A stretch of 48,162 nt of DNA from Marisediminitalea alba (GTDB lineage Bacteria; Pseudomonadota; Gammaproteobacteria; Enterobacterales; Alteromonadaceae), in contig NZ_PVNP01000187.1 of assembly GCF_002993365.1 (NCBI RefSeq), positions 1-48,162 of the forward strand, read 5' to 3'. The notes below the pieces were generated by a model, which saw only the letters and a list, made by a program, of their open reading frames with translations, was not told the DNA's origin and did not search any database. Both the position numbers and the translations under genes were made by a program. This document shows positions 10,140-19,366 of this stretch, piece after piece; position 1 is the first letter of the stretch, and the number at the start of each line of letters is the position of its first letter.

Positions 10140-10435
10140 AAGAAGAACGTCTACTAAAAGTGCTTAAAGCACCACACGTTTCAGAAAAGTCTACTATGGC
10201 TGCTGAAGCGGGTAACACAGTTGTATTTAAAGTAGCTAAAGACGCGAACAAAGCTGAAATCAAAGCAGCAGTTGAGAAACTGTTCGAGGTTGAAGTTGAC
10301 TCGGTTCGTACTGTTAACGTTAAGGGTAAAACCAAGCGTCACGGTATGTCTTTCGGTAAACGCAGCGACTGGAAAAAAGCGTATGTAGCGCTTAAAGAAG
10401 GTCAGGACATCGACTTCGTCGGTGGTGCTGAGTAA
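10136..10435 (+). CDS. rplW: 50S ribosomal protein L23
   Basis: The protein has 99 residues, with [19 protein letters not shown] at the start and the tunnel-side loop [11 protein letters not shown]. It sits at the peptide exit and docks trigger factor and SRP. Translation is probably coupled to rplD through the 4-bp ATGA overlap. Confidence 0.98.
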   Translation: MKEERLLKVLKAPHVSEKSTMAAEAGNTVVFKVAKDANKAEIKAAVEKLFEVEVDSVRTVNVKGKTKRHGMSFGKRSDWKKAYVALKEGQDIDFVGGAE

Positions 10436-10449
10436 GAAGGGGATTAGAA

Positions 10450-11274
10450 ATGCCATTAATGAAAGCTAAGCCAACTTCTGCCGGTCGTCGTCACGTAATC
10501 AAGGTTGTTAATCCTGACCTGCACAAAGGCGCGCCACACGCACCTTTGCTGGAAAAGAATGACAAAACTGGCGGCCGTAACAACAATGGTCGTATTACTA
10601 CACGTCACATCGGTGGTGGTCACAAGCATCACTACCGCGTAGTTGACTTTAAACGTAATAAAGACGGCATCCCAGCGAAAGTTGAGCGTTTAGAATATGA
10701 TCCTAACCGTTCTGCAAACATTGCTTTAGTACTGTATGCAGATGGTGAGCGTAAGTACATCCTGGCACCTAAAGGTATCCAGGCTGGTGACGCAATCCAA
10801 TCTGGCACCAACGCGCCTATCAAAGCGGGTAACGCTATGCCTATGCGCAACATGCCAGTTGGTACCATTGTACACGCGATTGAAATGAAGCCTGGCAAAG
10901 GTGCACAGATTGCACGTTCTGCTGGTGCTAACGCACAGATCCTGGCTCGCGACGGTAACTACGTTACTTTACGTCTGCGTTCAGGCGAAATGCGCAAAGT
11001 ATTATCTGATTGCCGCGCCACCATTGGTGAAGTTGGTAATGCAGAGCACATGCTTCGTTCATTAGGTAAAGCTGGCGCAAGCCGCTGGCGTGGTGTTCGT
11101 CCAACCGTTCGTGGTGTTGTAATGAACCCGGTTGACCACCCACACGGTGGTGGTGAAGGTCGTACTTCTGGCGGTCGTCACCCAGTAACTCCTTGGGGTG
11201 TTCCTACTAAAGGTAAGAAAACCCGAAGCAACAAGCGTACCGATAAGCTTATCGTACGTCGTCGTAATAAATAA
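10450..11274 (+). CDS. rplB: 50S ribosomal protein L2
   Basis: The protein has 274 residues, standard length. It contains [20 protein letters not shown] near the start and the highly conserved [20 protein letters not shown] segment, including the His needed near the peptidyl-transferase centre. It binds 23S rRNA and helps subunit joining. Same operon, 14 bp after rplW. Confidence 0.98.
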   Translation: MPLMKAKPTSAGRRHVIKVVNPDLHKGAPHAPLLEKNDKTGGRNNNGRITTRHIGGGHKHHYRVVDFKRNKDGIPAKVERLEYDPNRSANIALVLYADGERKYILAPKGIQAGDAIQSGTNAPIKAGNAMPMRNMPVGTIVHAIEMKPGKGAQIARSAGANAQILARDGNYVTLRLRSGEMRKVLSDCRATIGEVGNAEHMLRSLGKAGASRWRGVRPTVRGVVMNPVDHPHGGGEGRTSGGRHPVTPWGVPTKGKKTRSNKRTDKLIVRRRNK

Positions 11275-11289
11275 TAGCGAGGATTCACC

Positions 11290-11565
11290 ATGCCACGTTC
11301 TCTCAAGAAAGGTCCATTTATCGACCTTCACTTGCTGAAGAAGGTAGAGGCTGCAGTGGAAAAGAACGAACGTAAACCAATTAAAACCTGGTCACGTCGT
11401 TCTATCATCATCCCAGATATGATTGGGTTGACCATTGCAGTCCATAACGGCCGCCAACATGTACCTGTCATCGTAAGTGACGAAATGGTCGGCCACAAGT
11501 TGGGCGAATTTGCGCCAACGCGTACTTACCGCGGCCATGTCGCGGATAAGAAAGCTAAACGTTAA
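11290..11565 (+). CDS. rpsS: 30S ribosomal protein S19
   Basis: The protein has 91 residues. It begins [20 protein letters not shown] and has the conserved [20 protein letters not shown] and [16 protein letters not shown] stretches. It sits in the 30S head with S13. Start ATG follows a GCGAGGA ribosome site. Confidence 0.98.
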   Translation: MPRSLKKGPFIDLHLLKKVEAAVEKNERKPIKTWSRRSIIIPDMIGLTIAVHNGRQHVPVIVSDEMVGHKLGEFAPTRTYRGHVADKKAKR

Positions 11566-11576
11566 GGGGTAGGAAG

Positions 11577-11909
11577 ATGGAAGCATTAGCTAAACACCGT
11601 TTTGCCCGCACGTCGGCTCAAAAAGCACGCTTGGTTGCGGATCAAGTTCGCGGTATGCACGTAGAAAAAGCACTTGAGCTTTTAACGTACAGCCCTAAGA
11701 AAAGCGCTACGCTGATCAAGAAAGTTCTGGAATCAGCAATCGCTAACGCAGAGCATAACGAAGGTGCAGACATTGATGAACTGCGCGTCGCTAAGATCTT
11801 CGTTGACGAAGGCCCAACTATGAAACGTATCAAGCCACGTGCTAAAGGCCGTGCGGATCGTATCTTTAAGCGTAGCAGTCACATCACTGTGGTTGTAGCG
11901 GATAACTAG
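11577..11909 (+). CDS. rplV: 50S ribosomal protein L22
   Basis: The protein has 110 residues, with [20 protein letters not shown] at the start and the long tunnel-lining beta-hairpin including [19 protein letters not shown]. Its hairpin forms the tunnel constriction with L4. It follows rpsS by 11 bp. Confidence 0.98.
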   Translation: MEALAKHRFARTSAQKARLVADQVRGMHVEKALELLTYSPKKSATLIKKVLESAIANAEHNEGADIDELRVAKIFVDEGPTMKRIKPRAKGRADRIFKRSSHITVVVADN

Positions 11910-11918
11910 GAGTAGATA

Positions 11919-12623
11919 ATGGGACAGAAGGTACATCCTACAGGTATACGCCTGGGTATCAGTAAACCATGGACTTCTACCTGGTACGCTAATACCGCAG
12001 ATTATGCAGATAACCTGTACAATGACCATCAGGTACGTCAGTACCTGACAAAACAACTGAAAAACGCTTCACTGTCTAAAATCGTGATCGAGCGTCCTGC
12101 TAAGAGCATCCGTGTGACTATTCACACTGCTCGTCCAGGCGTAGTTATCGGTAAGAAAGGTGAAGACGTTGAAAAGCTGCGTAACTATGTGTCTAAGCTG
12201 GCCGGTGTGCCTGCTCAGATCAACATTGCTGAAGTACGCAAGCCAGAGCTGGATGGTCAGTTAGTTGCTGACAGCATTTCTAGCCAGCTGGAACGCCGTG
12301 TAATGTTCCGTCGCGCTATGAAGCGTGCGGTTCAAAACGCAATGCGCCTTGGCGCAAAAGGTATCAAAGTAGAAGTTAGCGGTCGTTTAGGCGGTGCAGA
12401 GATTGCACGTTCTGAATGGTACCGTGAAGGTCGTGTTCCTCTGCACACTTTCCGTGCGGATATCGATTACGCGACTTCTGAAGCGTCTACTACTTACGGT
12501 ATCATCGGCGTTAAAGTATGGATCTTCAAAGGTGAAGTTCTAGGTGGTTTACCTACAACTCAAGAGCCGGCAGCGCCAGCTCAACCTAAGAAGAAAGGCC
12601 GCAACGCTAAGCGAGAGGGCTAA
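11919..12623 (+). CDS. rpsC: 30S ribosomal protein S3
   Basis: The protein has 234 residues. It begins [20 protein letters not shown] and carries a KH domain with [13 protein letters not shown], followed by the S3 C-terminal domain with [20 protein letters not shown]. It forms part of the mRNA entry site. The tail is Ala/Pro/Lys-rich ([18 protein letters not shown]), a normal variable end. Confidence 0.98.
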   Translation: MGQKVHPTGIRLGISKPWTSTWYANTADYADNLYNDHQVRQYLTKQLKNASLSKIVIERPAKSIRVTIHTARPGVVIGKKGEDVEKLRNYVSKLAGVPAQINIAEVRKPELDGQLVADSISSQLERRVMFRRAMKRAVQNAMRLGAKGIKVEVSGRLGGAEIARSEWYREGRVPLHTFRADIDYATSEASTTYGIIGVKVWIFKGEVLGGLPTTQEPAAPAQPKKKGRNAKREG

Positions 12624-12625
12624 TC

Positions 12626-13036
12626 ATGTTACAACCAAAACGCATGAAATTCCGTAAAATGCACAAAGGCCGCAACCGCGGTACAGCTGCGGGAGCTACT
12701 GTTGCCTTTGGTACTTACGGTCTTAAAGCGGTTGGTCGTGGTCGAATGACTGCGCGCCAAATTGAGGCTGCACGTCGTGCCATGACTCGTCACGTTAAGC
12801 GTCAAGGTAAAATCTGGATTCGGGTTTTCCCTGACAAGCCAATTACTGAGAAGCCTCTTGAGGTTCGTCAAGGTAAAGGTAAGGGTAACGTTGAGTACTG
12901 GGTATGCCAAATTCAACCTGGTCGTGTTCTTTATGAGATGGAAGGTGTTCCTGAAGCTCTGGCACGCGAAGCGTTTACTTTGGCTGCGGCAAAACTGCCA
13001 TTTAAAACAACCTTTGTAACTCGGACGGTGATGTAA
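12626..13036 (+). CDS. rplP: 50S ribosomal protein L16
   Basis: The protein has 136 residues, exactly the common length. It begins [19 protein letters not shown] and has [20 protein letters not shown] and the [20 protein letters not shown] segment. It binds near the A-site tRNA elbow. It starts two bases after the rpsC stop, and its own stop overlaps the rpmC start. Confidence 0.98.
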   Translation: MLQPKRMKFRKMHKGRNRGTAAGATVAFGTYGLKAVGRGRMTARQIEAARRAMTRHVKRQGKIWIRVFPDKPITEKPLEVRQGKGKGNVEYWVCQIQPGRVLYEMEGVPEALAREAFTLAAAKLPFKTTFVTRTVM

Positions 13037-13227
13037 TGAAAGCAGCTGAACTGAAAGAAAAAAGCGTAGAAGAGCTGAATGCAGAGTTATTAAACCTGCT
13101 ACGCGAGCAGTTCAACTTACGCATGCAGCATTCAACTGGCCAGCTTGAAAAAACCGACCAGTTGAAGAAAGTGCGTCGCAGCATCGCGCGTGTTAAAACC
13201 ATTCTGACTCAAAAGGCTGATGCGTAA
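13036..13227 (+). CDS. rpmC: 50S ribosomal protein L29
   Basis: The protein has 63 residues in two helices: [19 protein letters not shown] and a second one ending [12 protein letters not shown]. It lies near the tunnel exit with L23. Its start overlaps the rplP stop (TAATG), and its stop overlaps the rpsQ start in the same manner. Confidence 0.97.
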   Translation: MKAAELKEKSVEELNAELLNLLREQFNLRMQHSTGQLEKTDQLKKVRRSIARVKTILTQKADA

Positions 13228-13484
13228 TGACTGAGCAAAAAATTCGTACAGTACAAGGTCGTGTGGTTAGCAACAAAATGGATAAAACCATTACTGTTGC
13301 GGTAGAACGTTTTGTTAAACACCCTATCTACGGGAAGTTCATCAAGCGTACTACTAAACTGCACGCTCATGACGAAAGCAACGTGTGCAACGAAGGCGAT
13401 ACAGTTACTGTTCGCGAGTGTGCACCAATCTCTAAGAACAAATCTTGGATGTTGGTTGACGTTGTTGAGAAAGCTGGCGTTTAA
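13227..13484 (+). CDS. rpsQ: 30S ribosomal protein S17
   Basis: The protein has 85 residues with the S17 OB-fold motifs [20 protein letters not shown] and [20 protein letters not shown]. It is a primary 16S rRNA binder. It is the last gene of the operon, followed within 22 bp by a strong terminator rather than by rplN, which usually comes next. Confidence 0.98.
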   Translation: MTEQKIRTVQGRVVSNKMDKTITVAVERFVKHPIYGKFIKRTTKLHAHDESNVCNEGDTVTVRECAPISKNKSWMLVDVVEKAGV

Positions 13485-13505
13485 TCGCTACTTTCTAAGC
13501 GTTTA

Positions 13506-13535
13506 AAAAAAGCCGCTCATTAGAGCGGCTTTTTT
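13506..13535 (+). terminator. intrinsic terminator of the S10 operon
   Basis: AAAAAAGCCGCTC (13506-13518) pairs with GAGCGGCTTTTTT (13523-13535) around a four-base loop; the 3' arm ends in a T run. The A run on the other side makes it able to work in both directions. Confidence 0.93.
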
Positions 13536-13962
13536 ATTGCCTGTAACACTTGCAGAGTTATAAATTAGGGTGTTTAAGCTGGAATAATAGCTAAAGCCTT
13601 GCTAAGTTAGTTATAACTATCTTAAGTCGCTGATAAAAAAGATTTTACCACAGTCCTTTTTATGGTTAAGTTTATATTTAGGATAGGTTAAGTAAAACTT
13701 TAAGTTTGATATCTGCGTTTTAAACTCGATCTGCCTTTCAAAGTGACACAGCAGCCATTTTCGCAAAACTACGTATGAGGTTGATTTTGAGAATGGTTTC
13801 TATCCTCATGAATATTATGATTTTATTCTTTAGGAATTGCGATTTTTTCAACTGTGTCAAAAATAAACAGCCACACAGTTTTCTATCTGTCCTTTGCAAA
13901 CATAGATAGTTAGCTATGCAAAGGCGTAGCGCATGGCTTGCCACCTTTGCAAGTGGTCTGAA
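13536..13962. other. AT-rich gene-free stretch with CTTTGCA inverted repeats
   Basis: No convincing gene lies here; a 68-codon open frame at 13738-13944 on the minus strand has no ribosome site or family resemblance. Near the right end are an inverted repeat CCTTTGCA (13891-13898) / TGCAAAGG (13917-13924), with nested CATAG/CTATG arms, and a near-palindrome CCACCTTTGCAAGTGG (13941-13956). They lie at the 3' end of the alcohol dehydrogenase gene and could be part of its transcript end. Confidence 0.5.
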
Positions 13963-15015
13963 TCAGCTATTCCTAAGGCTATTCATATCAATTACAAATC
14001 GGTACTTCACATCACCTTTCTTCATTCGCTCATAAGCGGCGTTGATGTGCTGAATGTCGAGCATCTCTATATCGCAGCTAATGTTATGTGTGGCGCAGAA
14101 ATTCAGTACTTCCTGAGTTTCTGCCAGGCCTCCAATCAGTGAGCCAAGAATCGAACGCCGTTTCATAACCAAAGCGCCGGTATTAAGAGCTGGTTCCAGC
14201 GGCGTTAGCTGCCCTACAACAATGTGCGTACCGTTGTATTTGAGACAATTCAGATAAGGGTTAAAGTCATGTTCAACCGGAATGGTATCAAGCAGGTAGT
14301 CGAATTGCTCTGTTGCGGCTTGCATCTGTTGCTCGTCGGTTGAGATGATCACGTGATCTGCACCTTGCTGAAGTGCTTCCTCTACTTTTGATTCTGAACG
14401 GGTAAAAATAGTGACTTCTGCACCCATTGCCTTGGCAAACTTAACGCCCATATGTCCCAGACCGCCCATACCCAATACGCCCACTTTGTCTGCCTTTGTC
14501 ACACCGGCATATTTTAGCGGTGAATAGGTAGTGATCCCGGCGCAGAGAATTGGCGCTGCAGCGGCCGGATCCAGACCATCTGGAATGCTTAGTACAAAGG
14601 CTTCTTTTACCACGATAGCTTCAGAGTAGCCGCCCTGGTTGGGTGTTCCATCGATACGATCTGTACCACCATAAGTGCCATGTATACCTTCGTCACAAAA
14701 TTGTTCCTGGTGATCATCACAGGCCGGACAGCTCCCACAGGAGTCAACCAGGCAGCCAACGCCTACCGTATCGCCAACCTTGTATTTGCTTACCCTGGGC
14801 CCTACCGCCGTAACGGTGCCTACTATTTCATGGCCGGGTACAAGCGGGTAACTGGTGCGTCCCCAGTCGTTTTCAACGGTGTGAATATCTGAGTGACAAA
14901 CGCCGCAATAATCAATGGTGATGGCTACATCATCATCCCGCAGTGAGCGTCGCTGAATCGTTAATGGGTTTACCCCGGAATCTGGTGCGGTGGCGCCGTA
15001 AGCTTTAGTGTTCAT
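13963..15015 (-). CDS. NAD(P)-dependent zinc alcohol dehydrogenase, YahK/CAD-like
   Basis: The protein has 350 residues of the medium-chain dehydrogenase family. Catalytic zinc ligands are visible in GVCHSD (Cys40) and PGHE, and the structural-zinc cysteines in CLVDSCGSCPACDDHQEQFC. The nucleotide-binding loop is GVLGMGGLGHMGVKFAKAMG, and NQGGYSEAIVV is typical of the cinnamyl-alcohol/YahK branch. It probably reduces aldehydes with NADPH. It lies divergent from an AraC-type regulator gene with 166 bp between, an arrangement like yqhC-yqhD, so regulation by that neighbour is likely. The true substrate cannot be told. Confidence 0.88.
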   Translation of the reverse strand: MNTKAYGATAPDSGVNPLTIQRRSLRDDDVAITIDYCGVCHSDIHTVENDWGRTSYPLVPGHEIVGTVTAVGPRVSKYKVGDTVGVGCLVDSCGSCPACDDHQEQFCDEGIHGTYGGTDRIDGTPNQGGYSEAIVVKEAFVLSIPDGLDPAAAAPILCAGITTYSPLKYAGVTKADKVGVLGMGGLGHMGVKFAKAMGAEVTIFTRSESKVEEALQQGADHVIISTDEQQMQAATEQFDYLLDTIPVEHDFNPYLNCLKYNGTHIVVGQLTPLEPALNTGALVMKRRSILGSLIGGLAETQEVLNFCATHNISCDIEMLDIQHINAAYERMKKGDVKYRFVIDMNSLRNS

Positions 15016-15181
15016 TGTGTATCCTCATGGGTTTAGTCACAATATTGTGCGAAATTCACCCTCTCAAAGCTTTAACATTTCTCTATCTGTTTTGACTGTT
15101 ACTCTAAAAATTCGGTGTTATGCTGGTAAATATTGCCGCTTTGGTTGCATAATTCTCTTTACCATCGAGGCGGAAATTACT

Positions 15182-16102
15182 ATGACTATCAGCAAAGAGA
15201 TACCGTTAACAACCACCGGTGTTAGTCACCCTTACCATCTGGCATTACTTGATAAGGTTAACCAGTTATTACCCGGGGAAGGAGTTATCACAACTGCCAT
15301 ACCCGGCCTCACGGTATTTCACAGTTGTCACCACCGACCTGCTCGTCCGTTTATTTATAAGCCTGGAATAGCCGTTGTGCTGCAGGGTCATAAAATTGGT
15401 CGGGTAGGTAGCCGGGAGTTTCATTACGGACCCGGTCAGTATCTTTTGCAAACGCTGCCAATCCCCTTTTACTGCGAAACTATCGGGAGCAAAGAATCGC
15501 CCGCCATTGGTGTACGTATCGATTTCGATCCGGCAATTGTTGGGGAACTGGTGCAGGGCCTGCCCGGCTCATGTAAGGATTTTGATCGTCTTGAGCCCAC
15601 GGTATCAGTCCCCATGCATAGCGATATGGCTTATGCAGTTGTCAGGCTGCTGGAAGCGGGCGCGGACCCGGCTATTGCGGCTGTATTAGGGCAAGCGCGG
15701 CTAAAAGAACTTACCTATGAGGCGTTGAAAGGCCCCCATGGCCACGCACTCAGAGCGCTAGCTGTCGATGGGGGGCATTATGCACGGATCGCCCGTTCTC
15801 TGAAGCAGATTTCGGCGAACCTGGATGGCGAGTTTAATGTTACCGCGCTGGCCCGGGAGGCAGGTATGAGCGTGTCAGGGTACCACGCCAGTTTTAAACA
15901 GATTACACAGACATCGCCCATCCAGTACCTAAAACGTTGCCGCTTGCTCAAAGCGCAGGCCATACTGAGCCGCAATAGCTGCGGTGTATCGCAGGTCGCC
16001 AGTGAAGTGGGTTATACCAGTATCTCTCAGTTTAGCCGTGACTATAAAAAGGCATTTGGTTATTCACCCACTAAGGAGCAGGGGATTGGCATTCCGGCCT
16101 AA
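15182..16102 (+). CDS. AraC-family transcriptional regulator (AraC_N type)
   Basis: The protein has 306 residues. The N-terminal part (about 15-170) matches the AraC_N sensory domain, with FIYKPGIAVVLQGHKIGRVG and GPGQYLLQTLPIPFYCE. Two helix-turn-helix units fill the last 100 residues (FNVTALAREAGMSVSGYHAS; GVSQVASEVGYTSISQFSRD). I chose the ATG at 15182 because the conserved domain begins soon after; the frame remains open upstream through the intergenic region. Its place divergent from the alcohol dehydrogenase suggests it controls that gene and senses an aldehyde or related compound. Its stop overlaps the stop of the convergent hydrolase gene. Confidence 0.88.
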   Translation: MTISKEIPLTTTGVSHPYHLALLDKVNQLLPGEGVITTAIPGLTVFHSCHHRPARPFIYKPGIAVVLQGHKIGRVGSREFHYGPGQYLLQTLPIPFYCETIGSKESPAIGVRIDFDPAIVGELVQGLPGSCKDFDRLEPTVSVPMHSDMAYAVVRLLEAGADPAIAAVLGQARLKELTYEALKGPHGHALRALAVDGGHYARIARSLKQISANLDGEFNVTALAREAGMSVSGYHASFKQITQTSPIQYLKRCRLLKAQAILSRNSCGVSQVASEVGYTSISQFSRDYKKAFGYSPTKEQGIGIPA

Positions 16103-17085
16103 TCCGGATCGTGCCGGTTAAGCCAGCTGGTTAATATTGCCTGGGTAATTAACGGTCGGTCACTGTAAAAACCGTGCGCACCGCCTGGCACTACTGCAAG
16201 CTCAGCCCCCGGGGTTAAGGCGAGGTAATCCTGAACCGTATCGATGCGGGCTGAGTCGTACTGGCCAATCATAAACAGGGTTTTCGCCGGGTTGATACGG
16301 CCGAGTAAGTGAGTGGCGTCGTAATGCTTTAGTACCCCGGTGGAAGAAAATTCACTGGGCCCCCACATGGCGTTGTAAATCACCGGATTAAATCCATTGC
16401 CGCCGACGTTCTGGTAATACTCCTGTTTAGCACTGGATGCGGTTCCGGGACTATAGTAAGCAGAATAAAGCTTGGTGTAAGCAGCACTGCATTTGACTTC
16501 GCCCGGCGGCTCAGATGACTCGCATTCACGCAGTGTTTGTTGTACTGCCTCGGGAGCAGCCTTAACCAGTAAGTTAGCATCCATGATCCAGTGAGGTGTT
16601 GAGATAAACGTGCCGCCAAGCACAGTGGATACCACATTGCTGGGGTACTTTGCGGTATATTCCAGCGCCAGTGCCGACCCCCAACTGTGACCAACTACAT
16701 GCCAGCGCGGGATATTCAGGTGCTGACGAATAGTCTCAATAGATTCTACAAACCTTTCTACGCGCCAGTTGTCCGGATTATTGGTTTGCTCAGACTTACC
16801 GCTGTCGAGTTGGTCGTACATGATTACCATGCGGTCATCTGCGAGGCCTGTCATACCTGCAAAGCCATTGTGTGTACCGCCCGGCCCGCCATGGATAAAG
16901 ATAACCGGTATCGCTGCCTTATGAGCTAAGCCATTAAGCCTGACATATACCTTACCGCCTTCAACGGGCACCATTAATTCCTTTTCTGCCGCAGCATAGG
17001 GCGGTGTTTCAGCAAAAACCTGAGGAACAAAAAGCAATACCAGAGTCAGTAGCAGCGGTGATAACAGTAAACGGCAGGATTTCAT
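16099..17085 (-). CDS. secreted alpha/beta hydrolase, prolyl-aminopeptidase-like (S33)
   Basis: The protein has 328 residues. A signal peptide (LLLSPLLLTLVLLFVPQVFA) ends near residue 25. The fold shows HGGPGGTHNGF, the oxyanion signature of the proline iminopeptidase family, YDQLDSGKSEQ, and the nucleophile elbow GHSWGSALALEY with its Ser; the late acid and His are in MIGQYDSARID and GGAHGFYSD. It probably releases N-terminal residues, or cleaves a related amide or ester, in the periplasm. It overlaps the AraC gene's stop by 4 bp on the opposite strand. Confidence 0.82.
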   Translation of the reverse strand: MKSCRLLLSPLLLTLVLLFVPQVFAETPPYAAAEKELMVPVEGGKVYVRLNGLAHKAAIPVIFIHGGPGGTHNGFAGMTGLADDRMVIMYDQLDSGKSEQTNNPDNWRVERFVESIETIRQHLNIPRWHVVGHSWGSALALEYTAKYPSNVVSTVLGGTFISTPHWIMDANLLVKAAPEAVQQTLRECESSEPPGEVKCSAAYTKLYSAYYSPGTASSAKQEYYQNVGGNGFNPVIYNAMWGPSEFSSTGVLKHYDATHLLGRINPAKTLFMIGQYDSARIDTVQDYLALTPGAELAVVPGGAHGFYSDRPLITQAILTSWLNRHDPD

Positions 17086-17154
17086 TACAACGGAACCTTT
17101 AATTTGAGTGGTCCCGGCCAGTATAAAAGGGTTTGAGTTTATGCTCCAGCCGGC

Positions 17155-18237
17155 CTATCCCTTAATGTGTTGATACAGACTTAAATAGCCTTTTGCCATG
17201 GCTTCGGTCGAAAAGTGAGTACTTACATGATTTAATAGAGCTTCACTAAGGGCATGCCTCAAGTCGTCATTGTCCAGGGCAGAGCAGATTGCAGTGGCCA
17301 ACTTATCTGAATCGCCAGCCGGTGTCAGCCAGCCGGTTTTCTCATGCTTAATAATTTCCGGAATGCCGCCGGACGGGCTGGCGATCACCGGCACTTTACA
17401 GGCACCAGCTTGCAACAAAATAACGCCGAGGCCTTCGGCATGTGCCGGATGTACCAGCAAATCAATATTGGGCAGTATTCTGGACACCTGTTCGGTAAAG
17501 CCACACAAGCGGACATTATCGCTTATTCCTGCCTGGTCTATATGAAGCTGATAATCATCAGCCAGACTTCCTTTGCCAAACAGCAAGCAGAGGGTGTTCG
17601 GCTGCTTTGCAACAACCTGCTTCATTGCCGCAATGATGTCGTGCTGCCCTTTACGCTCGATAAGCTGGGCGAAGTTTGCTAATACGCGGTAACCCTCTGG
17701 TATGGCAAACTCACGGCGAAACCAGTCAGGGTCTGCAGCATAGTGAAATTCCGACAAGTCCACCGACGAATGGATAACCTGCTGAAATACCGATGCCGGG
17801 CAACGCTGTGAGACCACTTTCCGTACGCCTTCAGAGATACTGATTACGGCCTTATACTCGGCATATTTCAGGCGGCTTATGGCAGACTCCGGGTTATCAA
17901 CTCGCCGCGTACAAATGGCTGGTATACCCGTATATCTGGCGATTATTGCGCCCCACAGATCGGCACCACGACGACTGTGTACATGCAGAATGTCAGGTTG
18001 TAATGCCCTGACTAACCCGGCCAGACGCCACAAAATACTAATGTCCGGTTCACCCGCATAGGGCAGGGCGTGTATTTCACAGTCACTCAGACGCAAAGCG
18101 GCAATGTCACTGCCTTCAGCACACACCAGGTGTTGTTCAACCGCGTTGCTTTGTACAGTAATGGCTTTAATGAGGTACTCCACCTGTTTAGCACCGCCAT
18201 ACAGGTGCCTGCCCAGTTCCAGATGCATTACACGCAT
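17155..18237 (-). CDS. family 4 glycosyltransferase, probably LPS core
   Basis: The protein has 360 residues with a GT-B fold. The N-terminal glycine-rich loop is MHLELGRHLYGGAKQVEYL; the C-terminal GT4 domain has RVLANFAQLIERKGQHDIIA, DLLVHPAHAEGLGVILLQAG with the conserved E...E pair, and PVIASPSGGIPEII. It transfers a sugar from a nucleotide donor, most likely to the lipid A/Kdo core. It overlaps the upstream heptosyltransferase gene by 10 bp and lies beside waaA, supporting a role in the LPS inner core. The exact linkage is unknown. Confidence 0.85.
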   Translation of the reverse strand: MRVMHLELGRHLYGGAKQVEYLIKAITVQSNAVEQHLVCAEGSDIAALRLSDCEIHALPYAGEPDISILWRLAGLVRALQPDILHVHSRRGADLWGAIIARYTGIPAICTRRVDNPESAISRLKYAEYKAVISISEGVRKVVSQRCPASVFQQVIHSSVDLSEFHYAADPDWFRREFAIPEGYRVLANFAQLIERKGQHDIIAAMKQVVAKQPNTLCLLFGKGSLADDYQLHIDQAGISDNVRLCGFTEQVSRILPNIDLLVHPAHAEGLGVILLQAGACKVPVIASPSGGIPEIIKHEKTGWLTPAGDSDKLATAICSALDNDDLRHALSEALLNHVSTHFSTEAMAKGYLSLYQHIKG

Positions 18238-19274
18238 GGATATTGCAATCCTTGCAACGTGCTGAACACCTGCTCGGAGGTTATTGCCTGCATACAGTCA
18301 AAGTGGCCGTCACAGACAGGGCGACGCTTACAGGGGGCACAACTTAAATCTGCATACAAAATACGGGCATGAGGGTTCTGGGTTTGGGTATACGGCCGGG
18401 TTGAACCAAAGATAGCTACTGTGGGCCGTTGATAAACCATGCCCATGTGCGTCAGGCCGGTATCAACGCCGATGAGCGCCGCGCATTGCTCAATCACGGC
18501 AGCACTCTGGGTCAGGCTCAACGAACCAGCCAGGCTCAGGCAGTGTGAATTGGCGCTGGCAAGATGCTCTGCGTTGTTTTTGTCGGCCGGCCCGCCAAGG
18601 ATTATCACCTGATATCCATCCTTCCCCAGCATAGCAATGAGCTGGTGCCAGTAGGGGAGTAGCCAATGCTTTTGAGGTCGGGTTGTAAAAGGGGCGATTA
18701 CGATAAAGTTGCCGTGAACACCCTCTTCTTTAAGCCGGTCATGTACAGTTATCCGATCCTGTTCGTTCACCTGGAGGGTAAGTTGATAGGGTGCGTTACT
18801 AAACTTACCGGCCAGAAACTTGTACTCGCTGCTAATGTCATCTGACAGGGGCTTATCGAAAGACTGAGTCAAAAACCACTGGCTGTGTTCCTTACTGTTG
18901 AACCCCACCCGTTTACGCGCACCGGTAAACCAGGCTAAAAGCGCACTTTTAAGTAATCCCTGAGCGTCAACAACCAAATCGAACTGTAAAGCTCTTAAGG
19001 TGCGACGAAACCGTAGTAGTGCTTTGAACAGGGCAAGATATCGCCGTGATTTCGCCAGTGCCTGCCATTCCTGTTTGGGCCAGTTAATAACGTTATCAAC
19101 GTCCGGGTGGCCTGCCACAAGGGCGGCATAGGGGCTTTCAACCAGCCAGGATATGGTCACATCGTTGTCAAAATGCTGTTTTAAGCTGGACGGCAGACCT
19201 GAGGCCATTACAATATCGCCCATCGCACTTAACCTGATGATGAGTACTGCGGGTTTGGTGGCACTTGATGACAT
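18228..19274 (-). CDS. family 9 glycosyltransferase, LPS heptosyltransferase (WaaC-like)
   Basis: The protein has 348 residues. It begins MSSSATKPAVLIIRLSAMGD, the usual start of GT9 heptosyltransferases, followed by DLVVDAQGLLKSALLAWFTG and GVDTGLTHMGMVYQRPTVAI. A cysteine-rich stretch SCAPCKRRPVCDGHFDC is near the end. It should add L-glycero-D-manno-heptose from ADP-heptose to the Kdo of lipid A. I chose the ATG at 19274; the frame remains open upstream into the waaA start region but without family sequence. It is divergent from waaA (92 bp between) and overlaps the GT4 gene downstream. Confidence 0.87.
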   Translation of the reverse strand: MSSSATKPAVLIIRLSAMGDIVMASGLPSSLKQHFDNDVTISWLVESPYAALVAGHPDVDNVINWPKQEWQALAKSRRYLALFKALLRFRRTLRALQFDLVVDAQGLLKSALLAWFTGARKRVGFNSKEHSQWFLTQSFDKPLSDDISSEYKFLAGKFSNAPYQLTLQVNEQDRITVHDRLKEEGVHGNFIVIAPFTTRPQKHWLLPYWHQLIAMLGKDGYQVIILGGPADKNNAEHLASANSHCLSLAGSLSLTQSAAVIEQCAALIGVDTGLTHMGMVYQRPTVAIFGSTRPYTQTQNPHARILYADLSCAPCKRRPVCDGHFDCMQAITSEQVFSTLQGLQYPCV

Positions 19275-19366
19275 GCAATAAAAAGTAAACGTGAAAACCT
19301 GTGTGTCAGTGAAACAAAACTTCACGACATTTTGATGACGGCCAGCATAACGGTGTACAAGGCAAC

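Noticed and set aside
13738..13944. 68-codon open frame on the minus strand
   Set aside because: AT-rich, no family resemblance and no ribosome site.
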